64,000 bases of DNA, from assembly GCF_001636845.1 (NCBI RefSeq), contig NZ_LITT01000063.1:97325-161324 (forward strand). Direction: 5' to 3'. Shown piece by piece: positions 1 through 8,105 of the stretch. The notes under the pieces are model-generated. The model was not told the DNA's origin. It did not search any database and saw only the letters and a list, made by a program, of their open reading frames with translations. Numbering within the stretch: the stretch's first letter is position 1; every line of letters starts with the position of its first letter. The translations under genes were made by a program, and so were the position numbers. Source of the stretch: Clostridium ljungdahlii (GTDB lineage Bacteria > Bacillota > Clostridia > Clostridiales > Clostridiaceae).

Positions 1-667
1 CTACATCATCAATGTGTCCATTAGTTTCTTCTGGGTCAATGCCATCTTTAACCCAAATTACTTTTTCACAATTCAAATAATCGCAAAGCTTTTTCTCTAT
101 TTCTTCTTTACTCATATGAGGGTTACGACCTTCACTTAATAAACACATTTCAGTTGTTATTACTGTACCTTCTCCATCTATATGAATTGAACCTCCTTCT
201 AATACAAAACCTGTAGTCCTGTATGTATCAATTCCTTCAATTTCACATACCTTACGTGCTACTAAATCATCCTGGTCCCAAGGGAAATAAAGTCCATCTA
301 CAAGGCCACCCCATGCATTGAATTCCCAGTCACATCCTCTAATTCCACCCTTATCATTAATTATAAAAGAAGGACCGCAATCACGAATCCAAGAATCATT
401 ACTTGCTATTTCAACTACTCTAATTTCTGATGGTAACTGCTCACGGCAATTTGCATATTGTTCTTTAGAAACACACATAGTAACTGGTTCAAACTTATTG
501 ATAGCTTTTGCTACTTCAGCGTATGCTTTCTGTGCAGGTTTTGCTCCATCTCTCCAGTTATCTGGTCTTTCTGGCCATAACATCCAAGTCCTTGTATGTT
601 TTTCAAATTCTCCAGGCATTCTGTATCCATCCTGTTTTGGTGTTGTTCCTTCAATTCTTTTTGTCAT
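1..667 (-). CDS. aguA: Agmatine deiminase, C-terminal part outside window
   Basis: Hydrolyses agmatine to N-carbamoylputrescine and ammonia, the first step of the agmatine deiminase pathway. The 222 visible residues read colinearly with enterococcal-type AguA from the start ([20 protein letters not shown]), with [11 protein letters not shown], the [12 protein letters not shown] motif, [19 protein letters not shown], the [10 protein letters not shown] block and ETNGHIDDV at the edge. The family is usually about 365-370 residues, so the last third, with the catalytic cysteine, lies beyond base 1. The start is the ATG at 667 with an AGGAGGG ribosome binding site. It follows the exchanger gene by 47 bp and is probably cotranscribed with it from the sigma-54 promoter near 2300. 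A peptidyl-arginine deiminase of another type is unlikely given the extended identity. Confidence 0.93.
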   Translation of the reverse strand, partial: MTKRIEGTTPKQDGYRMPGEFEKHTRTWMLWPERPDNWRDGAKPAQKAYAEVAKAINKFEPVTMCVSKEQYANCREQLPSEIRVVEIASNDSWIRDCGPSFIINDKGGIRGCDWEFNAWGGLVDGLYFPWDQDDLVARKVCEIEGIDTYRTTGFVLEGGSIHIDGEGTVITTEMCLLSEGRNPHMSKEEIEKKLCDYLNCEKVIWVKDGIDPEETNGHIDDV

Positions 668-714
668 AATTATAACCCTCCTAATTTTAGATCAATATTT
701 TATGTTAATGTTAA

Positions 715-2094
715 TTATTGATTTTGCTTTACTAGTTCTTCATTTTTAATTTTTTTCACTCTTATAAAAATTTCTTCAACTCCATAACCTATAATAGCTC
801 CTACTGTAATTGGCAATTTCGCTCCAATATCATCTGCAGATAATGGCACAGCAGTCAAGATGATAGCTATTATAGCTATTGTCATTGGAGCATATGCTGC
901 TAGTTTAATAACAAAATTACTTCCACCAACCTTAAACGGCCTCTCTTTATCAGGATCAATTTTACGAAGCTTTAAGAAAGCTGGAAACATTGGTACATAG
1001 CTTGACAAAAACATAACTAAATTTAAAGCAAAGAAGCTCCAAAATAAATCTTGATTAGGTATAAATGGTGCAATTACAACAACAACAGTTGCAACAATAC
1101 CATTCATTATAGATACTCCTATAGGCATACCATTTTTTTTACTTTTTCCAATAAATACTTTTGGCATATTTCCATCTTCTGCCGCATATTGAACTACATT
1201 ATTAACACCTAATGACCATGAAATCATATTTCCGAACAATGTAAGCATAAATATAAAAGCCATAACTCCAATAAACATCCCAGTTTTTTGACCTGTCAAT
1301 ATCTGGAGAGCATCAATCATTCCACTGCTTGTGCTAATTTGAGATGTAGGTATTGCAGCACTAATACCAAAACTTGAAAATATATAAATTGCAGCTATAA
1401 CAATACCACCGATAATAATTGCCTGTGGAATTTGCTTTTTTGGGTTTTCCATGCTATCTGTAAAAGTACATACAACCTCAAATCCCAACATATTGAATAT
1501 TATTACTGAAATAAGTGATATACTCTTCATATCCAAAGTTGGTAAAAAGGACCTTACAGTGAATGGATTAGCCACACCATGTGTCATAGCGCCATAAATT
1601 CCTAGACCTCCAAGTGTGAGTGCCAAAAGCATTTTTAGAACTGCTGCTCCATTAAGAATCCATACACTATCACTTACTGGATAAAAGCTAATAAATACAA
1701 CAATCCAAATAAATGCAAGTTCTATTATAATTGTTGGCAATGTTGGTATTGCAGCACCTGTAATTATTTGTAAAATTTGAGGTATCATAACGGCCAAAGA
1801 AGCCATCCATAGTGGAAAATTGAGCCAGTAATACCAGGCTGTCCTAGATGCCATTCTATTTCCAAAAGCTCTCTTTACCCAATCATACATACCTCCTTGT
1901 CCCTCATAAGTCGTACCAAGTTCTACTGCTATTAATCCATAAGGTAATAAAAATGCCACTATAAGTAATATCCACCAAAAAAACTGCTGATTTCCAATTG
2001 CAGCTACAGGAGCAGCTGCTTCTGCTACAAATACTACACATATAACTGTTAAAATTACATCAAACATCCTAAACTTTTTTTTATCACTATCCAT
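715..2094 (-). CDS. aguD: APC-family amino acid/polyamine exchanger, probably agmatine-putrescine antiporter
   Basis: A 459-residue integral membrane protein of the amino acid-polyamine-organocation superfamily with about 12 hydrophobic segments. The first helix region (VAEAAAPVAAIGN) and the conserved GTTYEGQGGMYDWV stretch are typical of polyamine and glutamate exchangers. It sits directly upstream of agmatine deiminase on the same strand, so the most likely job is electroneutral agmatine uptake against putrescine, as AguD does in enterococci. Substrate specificity is inferred from context. It is the first gene after a well-formed -24/-12 promoter and has a leader of about 185 nt. Alternatives are a glutamate/GABA or ornithine/putrescine exchanger. 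Confidence 0.8.
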   Translation of the reverse strand: MDSDKKKFRMFDVILTVICVVFVAEAAAPVAAIGNQQFFWWILLIVAFLLPYGLIAVELGTTYEGQGGMYDWVKRAFGNRMASRTAWYYWLNFPLWMASLAVMIPQILQIITGAAIPTLPTIIIELAFIWIVVFISFYPVSDSVWILNGAAVLKMLLALTLGGLGIYGAMTHGVANPFTVRSFLPTLDMKSISLISVIIFNMLGFEVVCTFTDSMENPKKQIPQAIIIGGIVIAAIYIFSSFGISAAIPTSQISTSSGMIDALQILTGQKTGMFIGVMAFIFMLTLFGNMISWSLGVNNVVQYAAEDGNMPKVFIGKSKKNGMPIGVSIMNGIVATVVVVIAPFIPNQDLFWSFFALNLVMFLSSYVPMFPAFLKLRKIDPDKERPFKVGGSNFVIKLAAYAPMTIAIIAIILTAVPLSADDIGAKLPITVGAIIGYGVEEIFIRVKKIKNEELVKQNQ

Positions 2095-2290
2095 TTTAAA
2101 TTTCTCCTTTCCTACTTTAATTTTTTAATTTTCTTTTCACTTCTTGTTCTTATAAATTGTTTACATGTTGTCTTATATAACCTTTATTCATTACACTACA
2201 TTCCGGAAATAGCATAATTTAGATTATTTTTAGGGCCTAAATTTTATTTTCCATATTACTACATTTAAATGTTTACAATATTTTTATTAA

Positions 2291-2305
2291 GCAATCCTTG
2301 TGCCA
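2291..2305 (-). promoter_or_regulatory. Sigma-54 (-24/-12) promoter of the exchanger-aguA operon
   Basis: On the minus strand this reads TGGCAC-AAGGA-TTGC, a full match to the -24/-12 consensus (TGGCAC-N5-TTGC) with invariant GG and GC. It points at the exchanger gene 197 bp away. Two sigma-54 activators are encoded just upstream, and a palindromic activator site lies about 60 bp further upstream at 2365-2383. Confidence 0.88.
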
Positions 2306-2309
2306 ATAA

Positions 2310-2348
2310 AAAAAAGCCTTGAATTGTGCCAATTCAAGGCTTTTTTTT
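2310..2348 (-). terminator. Intrinsic terminator of the first sigma-54 activator gene
   Basis: AAGCCTTGAATT and AATTCAAGGCTT form a perfect 12-bp stem with loop GTGCC, flanked by A and T runs, so it can act on either strand. It lies between the activator site and the -24/-12 element, so readthrough from the activator gene into the exchanger operon would be blocked. Confidence 0.85.
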
Positions 2349-2364
2349 ATACTAATTTAAAAAA

Positions 2365-2383
2365 TTATGTCAAAGTGACATAA
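2365..2383. promoter_or_regulatory. Palindromic enhancer site for a sigma-54 activator
   Basis: TTATGTCA-AAG-TGACATAA is a perfect 8+8 palindrome with a 3-bp spacer, placed about 60-75 bp upstream of the -24/-12 promoter at 2291-2305, the usual place for an enhancer. Related imperfect copies occur at 4056-4083 and 10320-10334, each upstream of another sigma-54 promoter. Rest of 2095-2579: a 13-bp TTTAGGGCCTAAA dyad at 2229-2241; nothing else recognised. Confidence 0.7.
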
Positions 2384-2579
2384 AAATATATAAACATCAT
2401 ATTATATCTAGGTTTCTGGAATCAAAAATATATTTCATATTGAAATATATGATAAAACTATATACTTTAAATATAAAATGCAATATCATCTAATTGTATT
2501 TTACTGTACAAAAAATTAAAATTAGTATGTTATTATATTTTTCATGCTAATTTTAAATATAATAACATACTAATCTTTA

Positions 2580-3917
2580 TCAGGAAATATTAATCATGTC
2601 GGGGGGCTCGAGGTGATATTTAGCAATTTTTCTATAAACTGATGACCTGCTTATTCCAAGAGCCTCTGCAACTCTAATCTTTCCAGCTTCATCCCATCCA
2701 AACCAATCTAGTGTTTTTATAAGCACCTCCTTCTCCATTTCCTCAATTGGCACAATACCCTCTGGCTTTATTTTTACTTTATCTTCTTCTTTAAATTCCT
2801 TTGGCAAACTTGCCTCAGTTATACAATTGCTATTTTCAAAATTCATTGCATATTCAATTACATTTCTAAGTTCCCTTACATTCCCTTCCCACTTATGAAT
2901 TTTAAATAATTTTTTAACTTTAGGACTTAAACCAATTATATTTTTTCTAAACACCTTGCAATACTTTTCAATTAAATAATCACTTATGAGAAAAATATCA
3001 TCTTTTCTTTCTATCAAGCTGGGAATTTTAAAACATATTACATTTAGTCTATAATATAGATCTTTTCTGAATTTACCTTCCTCCACCATCTTTTTAAGCT
3101 CTATATTTGTTGCCCCTATTATCCTAACATTTACACCAACTTCTTTATTTGAACCTATTCTGCATATTTTTCTATCTTCTATAGCTCTTAATATTTTATT
3201 TTGCATAAATTGGCTCATATTTTCTATTTCATCTAAAAAAATTGTTCCTCCATCAGCTTCTTCAAACTTTCCAACTTTTCCATTGGAGTTTGCACCTGTA
3301 AAGGCTCCCCTTTCATAACCAAAGAGCTCACTTTCAAGAAGTGAATCAGGTATAGCCCCACAGTTAACTACTATAAACTTCTTATTCCTCCTTGGTGAAA
3401 TATCATGAATAGCTCTTGCAAACAGTTCTTTTCCCGTACCTGTCTCTCCTAATAAAAGAATGGTAGAATCGTATCTTCCAACTATTTTAATTTTTTCCTT
3501 GAGATTTAGCATAACATCACTTTCACCAATAATTCTAGAAAGATACTCTCTCTCTTTACTATTTCCTACACTTGGTTTCTTTTCAACAGTGCATAAAACA
3601 TACTTTATTTTTCTTTCTTCTGTTAGATGTTTAATTGTATATGTAATATTATCTTCTAGATCAGTCAACTTTACTTCTTTATTTTTTCCGTCATCTTTAC
3701 AAAAATCCTTTTCTATACCATCTATAAATTTTTCAATTTTGCTCATATCACTATCAGTATTAAAAATATTTCTGCATTTTTCATTGAAGTAAGCTGTATT
3801 TTTAATTAAATCAAAAAATATTACGCCTTTATCATACATATTCATGATATTGATATACTTATCAAGAATACTGTTACCAAAAGTATTTTTTTCATCATAA
3901 TATTTCAAAATGACCAT
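2580..3917 (-). CDS. Sigma-54-dependent transcriptional activator (copy 1)
   Basis: Bacterial enhancer-binding protein of about 445 residues. Numbering from an upstream ATG at 3926: a PAS-like sensory region (about 20-115); an AAA+ domain with Walker A GETGTGKE (160-167), the sigma-54-contacting GAFTGA loop (207-212) and Walker B GGTIFLDEIE (about 227-236); and a C-terminal Fis-type helix-turn-helix (EALGISRSSVYRKI). The ATG at 3917 is preferred because the AAAGGG ribosome binding site is then 9 bp away and the length equals copy 2. It has its own -24/-12 promoter. Its position between the two agmatine operons suggests it activates them; the N-terminal domain may sense agmatine or putrescine directly (inference). 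It is nearly identical to copy 2 over the AAA+ core. Confidence 0.9.
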   Translation of the reverse strand: MVILKYYDEKNTFGNSILDKYINIMNMYDKGVIFFDLIKNTAYFNEKCRNIFNTDSDMSKIEKFIDGIEKDFCKDDGKNKEVKLTDLEDNITYTIKHLTEERKIKYVLCTVEKKPSVGNSKEREYLSRIIGESDVMLNLKEKIKIVGRYDSTILLLGETGTGKELFARAIHDISPRRNKKFIVVNCGAIPDSLLESELFGYERGAFTGANSNGKVGKFEEADGGTIFLDEIENMSQFMQNKILRAIEDRKICRIGSNKEVGVNVRIIGATNIELKKMVEEGKFRKDLYYRLNVICFKIPSLIERKDDIFLISDYLIEKYCKVFRKNIIGLSPKVKKLFKIHKWEGNVRELRNVIEYAMNFENSNCITEASLPKEFKEEDKVKIKPEGIVPIEEMEKEVLIKTLDWFGWDEAGKIRVAEALGISRSSVYRKIAKYHLEPPDMINIS

Positions 3918-3978
3918 ATACAACATCCCTTTTTTAACTTAATTTTTTCAATTTGTAAACTAATAATACTTTTTATAA

Positions 3979-3993
3979 GCAACATTTATACCA
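3979..3993 (-). promoter_or_regulatory. Sigma-54 promoter of activator copy 1
   Basis: Minus strand TGGTAT-AAATG-TTGC keeps the GG and GC at the -24/-12 spacing. It lies 62 bp upstream of the activator start, downstream of two overlapping enhancer-like dyads (4056-4083). This suggests positive autoregulation or cross-activation by copy 2. Confidence 0.75.
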
Positions 3994-4001
3994 AATAAAA
4001 A

Positions 4002-4032
4002 AACCCTATAAATATATGATTTAAAGGGTTTT
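4002..4032 (-). terminator. Terminator after activator copy 2
   Basis: AAAACCCT and AGGGTTTT type arms (around 4000-4008 and 4025-4033) flank a short AT-rich loop just downstream of the second activator gene, giving a weak hairpin with adjoining A/T runs. It separates the two activator genes, so copy 1 depends on its own promoter. Confidence 0.5.
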
Positions 4033-4055
4033 TCATTATATTAAATTATAAATTC

Positions 4056-4083
4056 ATCTCAATTTGACATCTCAATTTGAAAT
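4056..4083. promoter_or_regulatory. Two overlapping enhancer-like dyads upstream of activator copy 1
   Basis: ATCTCA-ATT-TGACAT (4056-4070) and ATCTCA-ATT-TGAAAT (4069-4083) are two copies, 13 bp apart, of the palindrome seen perfectly at 2365-2383. They overlap the 3' end of activator copy 2 and sit 65-100 bp upstream of the sigma-54 promoter at 3979-3993. Confidence 0.6.
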
Positions 4084-5409
4084 ATCGTTTACACTGTATT
4101 CAAGACCATACTTTACAACTTTTCTGTAAACTGATGACCTGCTTATTCCAAGAGCTTCTGCGGCTTTAATCTTTCCAGCTTCATCCCATCCAAACCAGTC
4201 TAGCGTCTTTCTAAGTGTTTCTTTTTCCATTTCTTCAATTGATATAATATCTTTTGGCTCTATTTTTACTTCATTTTCTCCTATAAACTCATTTGGCAAA
4301 CTTGCCTCAGTTATGTAATTGCTGTTTTCAAAATTCATTGCATATTCAATTACATTTCTAAGTTCCCTTACATTACCATCCCACTTATGAGTTTTAAATA
4401 ACTTTTTAACTTCATCGCTTAAATCAATTATATCTTTTTCAAACATCTTACAATACTTTTCAATTAAATAATTACTTATAAGAAAAATATCATCTTTCCT
4501 CTCTATCAAGCTGGGAACTTTAAAACATATTACATTTAGCCTATAATATAGGTCTTTTCTAAAGTTACCTTCCTCTACCATCTTTTTAAGCTCTATATTT
4601 GTTGCCCCTATTATTCTAACGTTTACATTAACTTCTTTATTTGAGCCTATTCTGCATATTTTTCTATCTTCAATAATTCTTAATATTTTATTTTGCATAA
4701 ACTGGGTCATATTTTCTATTTCATCTAAAAAAATTGTTCCTCCATCAGCTTCTTCAAACTTTCCAACTTTTCCATTGGAGTTTGCACCTGTAAAGGCTCC
4801 CCTTTCATAACCAAAGAGTTCACTCTCAAGAAGTGAATCAGGTATAGCCCCACAGTTAACTACTATAAACTTCTTATTCCTCCTTGGTGAAATATCATGA
4901 ATAGCTCTTGCAAACAGTTCTTTTCCCGTACCTGTCTCTCCTAATAAAAGAATGGTAGAATCGTATCTTCCAACTATTTTAATCTTTGCCTTGAGATTTA
5001 ACATGACATCGCTTTCACCAATGATTTCAGAAATATAAGCACTTTTTCCGATGTTTCTTTTATTGGATTTCCTTTCAATAGTACATAAAACATACTTTAC
5101 TTTTTTTCCTTCTATTAAATGTTTAATTGTATATGTAATATCAGCTTCTAGACCTATCAAACTTACTTCTTTATTTTCTCTATCACCTTCACAAAAATCT
5201 TTTTCTATACCATTTATAAACTTTTCAATTTCACTCATATCACTATCAGTATTAAAAATATTCTTGCATTTTTCATTGAAGTAAGCTGTATTTTTAATTA
5301 AATCAAAAAATATTACGCCTTTATCATACATATTCATGATATTGATATATTTATCAAGAATACTGTTATTAAACGCATTGTTTTCATCATAATACTTCAA
5401 AATAAACAT
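4072..5409 (-). CDS. Sigma-54-dependent transcriptional activator (copy 2)
   Basis: Tandem paralogue of the preceding activator with the same architecture and, from the ATG at 5409, the same length of 445 residues: N-terminal PAS-like region, AAA+ domain with GETGTGKE and GAFTGA, C-terminal Fis helix-turn-helix (EALGISRSSVYRKV). Differences concentrate in the N-terminal third and the region before the helix-turn-helix; the AAA+ core is almost identical at the DNA level. Retention of two copies suggests either different effectors or hetero-oligomers. A further in-frame TTG at 5415 is a possible start, but the ATG fits the GAGTGA ribosome binding site better. No -24/-12 element was found upstream, so it may be the constitutively made copy. 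Confidence 0.9.
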   Translation of the reverse strand: MFILKYYDENNAFNNSILDKYINIMNMYDKGVIFFDLIKNTAYFNEKCKNIFNTDSDMSEIEKFINGIEKDFCEGDRENKEVSLIGLEADITYTIKHLIEGKKVKYVLCTIERKSNKRNIGKSAYISEIIGESDVMLNLKAKIKIVGRYDSTILLLGETGTGKELFARAIHDISPRRNKKFIVVNCGAIPDSLLESELFGYERGAFTGANSNGKVGKFEEADGGTIFLDEIENMTQFMQNKILRIIEDRKICRIGSNKEVNVNVRIIGATNIELKKMVEEGNFRKDLYYRLNVICFKVPSLIERKDDIFLISNYLIEKYCKMFEKDIIDLSDEVKKLFKTHKWDGNVRELRNVIEYAMNFENSNYITEASLPNEFIGENEVKIEPKDIISIEEMEKETLRKTLDWFGWDEAGKIKAAEALGISRSSVYRKVVKYGLEYSVNDISN

Positions 5410-5513
5410 ATACAATCACTCTTTTCTTATAATTAGCTTTATAATATCATAAATTTCTACAAACTTCTACAAATATTAAAATTGAATTTTTAATTATATC
5501 TTACTTAATCATT

Positions 5514-5528
5514 TGGTATAATTTATGC
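5514..5528 (+). promoter_or_regulatory. Sigma-54-like promoter of the amidohydrolase gene
   Basis: TGGTAT-AATTT-ATGC has the -24 GG and -12 GC ten bases apart, the diagnostic spacing, and lies 45 bp before the amidohydrolase start. The -12 element is ATGC rather than TTGC, so the match is weaker than at the other sites. Confidence 0.6.
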
Positions 5529-5558
5529 TTCACTATTTAATTTGAAGGAGTGATTTAA

Positions 5559-6428
5559 ATGGAAATAATTGATTCACATTTACATTTTTCAAATATTAAT
5601 AGTTTTAAAGAAGCAGCTTTAAATTTATCAAAAGTAAACTACTCCAGTACAGGATTAAAGGAGGAATTTGAAAAAAACCACATAATCATGGGCATAGGTA
5701 TGGGATTAACAGAAAAACAAATTGGAGGATTTCCTGATTCAAATTCTCATAATCCTATGGATTTAGATCTTGAGGAAAAAGTACCTGATAATCTAGTTTA
5801 CTGTTTAGGAATTAATCCACAAAAATTGAATGATGAAGAACTATCAAGAATTGAAGAAAGAATTAAAAATAGTAAAGTAGTAGGATTAAAAATTTATCCG
5901 GGGTATTACCCTTATTATGTTTGGAATAAAATATACGACCCTATATATAAATTAGCTTCATCTTATAAAATACCCGTTGTCATCCATGGTGGTGATCCCT
6001 ATTCAAGCAAAGCCCTTGTAAAATATTCTCATCCCATACACATAGATGAGCTTGCAGTAAAACATAGAAACATAAACTTCGTTATTGCTCACTTTGGAAA
6101 CCCCTGGATAATGAGTGCTGCTGAAGTGATATATAAAAATTCCAATGTTTACACTGATCTTTCAGGACTTCTAGTAGGCAATAAAAATGATATTGATGGA
6201 TTTAAAAACGATAAATATTTTATCCAGCATATTCAAAGAGGAATTACATTTATTAAAGTTATTCCAAATTGGTATGAAAAATTTCTATTTGGAACAGACT
6301 GGCCGTTAGTACCTATAAAAAGTTATATTGAACTTATAAAGTCCCTTTTTGATGAAAAATTTTATGAGTATATTTTTTATAAAAACGCTTTAAAAGTATT
6401 TCCTAAATTGAATACCTTTTTTAAGTAA
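5559..6428 (+). CDS. Metal-dependent amidohydrolase (amidohydrolase-2 family)
   Basis: A 289-residue TIM-barrel metal hydrolase. Visible family signatures are DSHLHF at residues 5-10 (metal-binding HxH), a mid-protein lysine region (GLKIYPGYYPYY), VVIHGGDP, FVIAHFGNPW and the C-terminal FGTDWP aspartate. This pattern belongs to the amidohydrolase-related group that contains decarboxylases and lactone or amide hydrolases, so the reaction cannot be named. It is transcribed divergently from the activator genes, from a likely -24/-12 promoter, which suggests membership of the same regulon. One speculative role is processing a carbamoyl- or guanidino-derived side product. Ribosome binding site GAAGGAG is well placed. 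Confidence 0.8.
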   Translation: MEIIDSHLHFSNINSFKEAALNLSKVNYSSTGLKEEFEKNHIIMGIGMGLTEKQIGGFPDSNSHNPMDLDLEEKVPDNLVYCLGINPQKLNDEELSRIEERIKNSKVVGLKIYPGYYPYYVWNKIYDPIYKLASSYKIPVVIHGGDPYSSKALVKYSHPIHIDELAVKHRNINFVIAHFGNPWIMSAAEVIYKNSNVYTDLSGLLVGNKNDIDGFKNDKYFIQHIQRGITFIKVIPNWYEKFLFGTDWPLVPIKSYIELIKSLFDEKFYEYIFYKNALKVFPKLNTFFK

Positions 6429-6460
6429 ATGTTATGAGTATTTAACTCATAACATTTACT
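6424..6460 (+). terminator. Terminator hairpin after the amidohydrolase
   Basis: A perfect 16-bp inverted repeat (AGTAAATGTTATGAGT and its complement) with a 5-nt loop that overlaps the stop codon of the amidohydrolase. The downstream stretch is T-rich but not a clean T run. Confidence 0.75.
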
Positions 6461-6565
6461 TATTCTATTCTTAATGGGACTATATTCTTATTGAAAATAA
6501 CTACATTTAACATTATTATAAGAGTATCACAATATTAAATACACTAGAGGATCCGGAGGGATAGA

Positions 6566-8008
6566 ATGAAAAAATCAAAGTTAAAATCTGATAAAGTAAT
6601 AACATTTTATGAATACATAATGAAAAGATTCTTATTAATAACAATTTTATGTGTAGCATTGACATCAGTAATTTATTATGTATATTGTACAAACATAATG
6701 ATAAATGATACAAAAGATGCCCTAAAAAAGGTTGCAGTAGCATCTCAATATATTATAAATGGAGACGAACACGAAAAAATAACTACTGATACCTCAAAGC
6801 AATATAAAGACATGTGTAATATTCTTACAGAATTTAGACGTAAAAGTAATGTGTCTGATGTATATACTATGATAAAATCAGATGACTCCCATACAAAGTT
6901 CATACTTGCTTCCTATGATGCACAATCAACCTTTATGAAAGACTATATGTTTAATGATAAAATGAAGTCGGCATACTACAATGGGAAAGTTACAGTTTTA
7001 GATACTCCTATTACTGACCTTGAGGGCACATTTTATTCAGCATATGCTCCTCTTTATAATTCCAAAGGAAAAGTAGTAGCTTTAATTGGAGTAGATATAT
7101 CAGCACAACAAATAATAAATTTAAAACATAAAATATTTATAACATTTATTTTATTGTTTTTACTAACCTGTTTAATTGGAATACTTATTAGTTATTTCTC
7201 TGTTAAACCTATAAATAAGGTTATAAAATCATTAAATTGGCTTGTATTAAAAGTTTCAGAGGGTGATTTCTCCTTAGACTTTGATGAATCTATTATTAAA
7301 ATCAAGGAAATAAAAGATTTTACTCATACTATTAACACTATGAATAAGAATATAAGCTTTCTAATAAAAATAATTTCTCAAAATTCCAAAGAGATTGAAT
7401 TAAAAGCTGATAAATTGAACTCTTTAGTAGATAAAGTAAATTTATCTGCGCAAGTAATTACATCAATAGTTGAAGAAATGGTTTATACCTATGAAAATAT
7501 AAGAAACTTTACTATAGAAACTATAAGAAAAAATAAAACTAATTATACAACAAACATTGAAAAAACTTATACTGGTTTTAAAAATTTAGTTGACAATTTT
7601 AATGAAGAAATTAAAAAAGTTACTGACAACTTTAATAAGTTGAAACTTGTATGCTTAAATAATACCAAAAACCCTGACACCAAACTTATTAAAAGGTATA
7701 TGGATAATCTTGATAGCGAATTAGAAGAGATAAATAGTATGTTTAATCTGTCATTAGATGTTTTGCATGAACTAAATGCCAATGATATAAGAAATAATAA
7801 ATTGTCAGAAAACGAACTATTTAATTATAACAATAAAATAATTGAAAAGTTTGACAAAGTCAATAGTGCTAATGTTTATATATCTGATGGCATAAACGAT
7901 CAGGCAAAAGCAATTGAAGGAATTCTCGAAGAGATAGTAAATTTAAAAGAGATTTCAAATAATTTAAATAAGAACCTTAAAAAAATTAACTACTATAAGA
8001 AAAGCTAA
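6566..8008 (+). CDS. Membrane sensor protein with HAMP-like region, no chemotaxis signalling tip
   Basis: A 480-residue protein with a transmembrane helix near residues 18-38, an extracellular region of about 150 residues resembling a Cache-type ligand-binding domain (with TPITDLEGTFYSAYAPLYNSKGKVVALIGVDIS at its end), a second transmembrane helix near 190-212 ending in a HAMP-like KPINKVIKSL segment, and a long cytoplasmic coiled coil. The coiled coil resembles methyl-accepting chemotaxis proteins but the conserved hairpin tip (E-AARAGE-GRGFAVVA) is absent. No kinase, GGDEF or other output domain is visible. It may be a truncated or repurposed receptor. It lies inside the agmatine regulon, but a role there is only a guess. 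Ribosome binding site GGAGGGA precedes the ATG. Confidence 0.65.
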   Translation: MKKSKLKSDKVITFYEYIMKRFLLITILCVALTSVIYYVYCTNIMINDTKDALKKVAVASQYIINGDEHEKITTDTSKQYKDMCNILTEFRRKSNVSDVYTMIKSDDSHTKFILASYDAQSTFMKDYMFNDKMKSAYYNGKVTVLDTPITDLEGTFYSAYAPLYNSKGKVVALIGVDISAQQIINLKHKIFITFILLFLLTCLIGILISYFSVKPINKVIKSLNWLVLKVSEGDFSLDFDESIIKIKEIKDFTHTINTMNKNISFLIKIISQNSKEIELKADKLNSLVDKVNLSAQVITSIVEEMVYTYENIRNFTIETIRKNKTNYTTNIEKTYTGFKNLVDNFNEEIKKVTDNFNKLKLVCLNNTKNPDTKLIKRYMDNLDSELEEINSMFNLSLDVLHELNANDIRNNKLSENELFNYNNKIIEKFDKVNSANVYISDGINDQAKAIEGILEEIVNLKEISNNLNKNLKKINYYKKS

Positions 8009-8030
8009 TAATTATATTTAGATAATATTA

Positions 8031-8077
8031 AAAAGTACCATATAAATTTCCAACCTGGAATTTTATATGGTACTTTT
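8031..8077. terminator. Bidirectional terminator between sensor gene and carbamate kinase
   Basis: AAAAGTACCATATAAA pairs perfectly over 16 bp with its complement at 8062-8077, with an inner TTCCA/TGGAA stem. It lies between two convergent genes with A and T runs on both sides, so it can end transcription from either direction. Confidence 0.9.
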
Positions 8078-8105
8078 AATCTAACAAATATTTCAATAGG
8101 TTTTA

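Noticed and set aside
16..749. Forward-strand open frame opposite agmatine deiminase and similar frames opposite other genes (for example 12556-12909, 50759-51109, 54843-55247)
   Set aside because: They are antisense shadows of well-conserved genes, with no ribosome binding site and no recognisable protein family.
3898..3922. Enhancer-like ATTTCAAAATGACC at the start of activator copy 1
   Set aside because: It resembles the dyad at 10320-10334 but has an extra base, lies downstream of the promoter and is explained by coding sequence.
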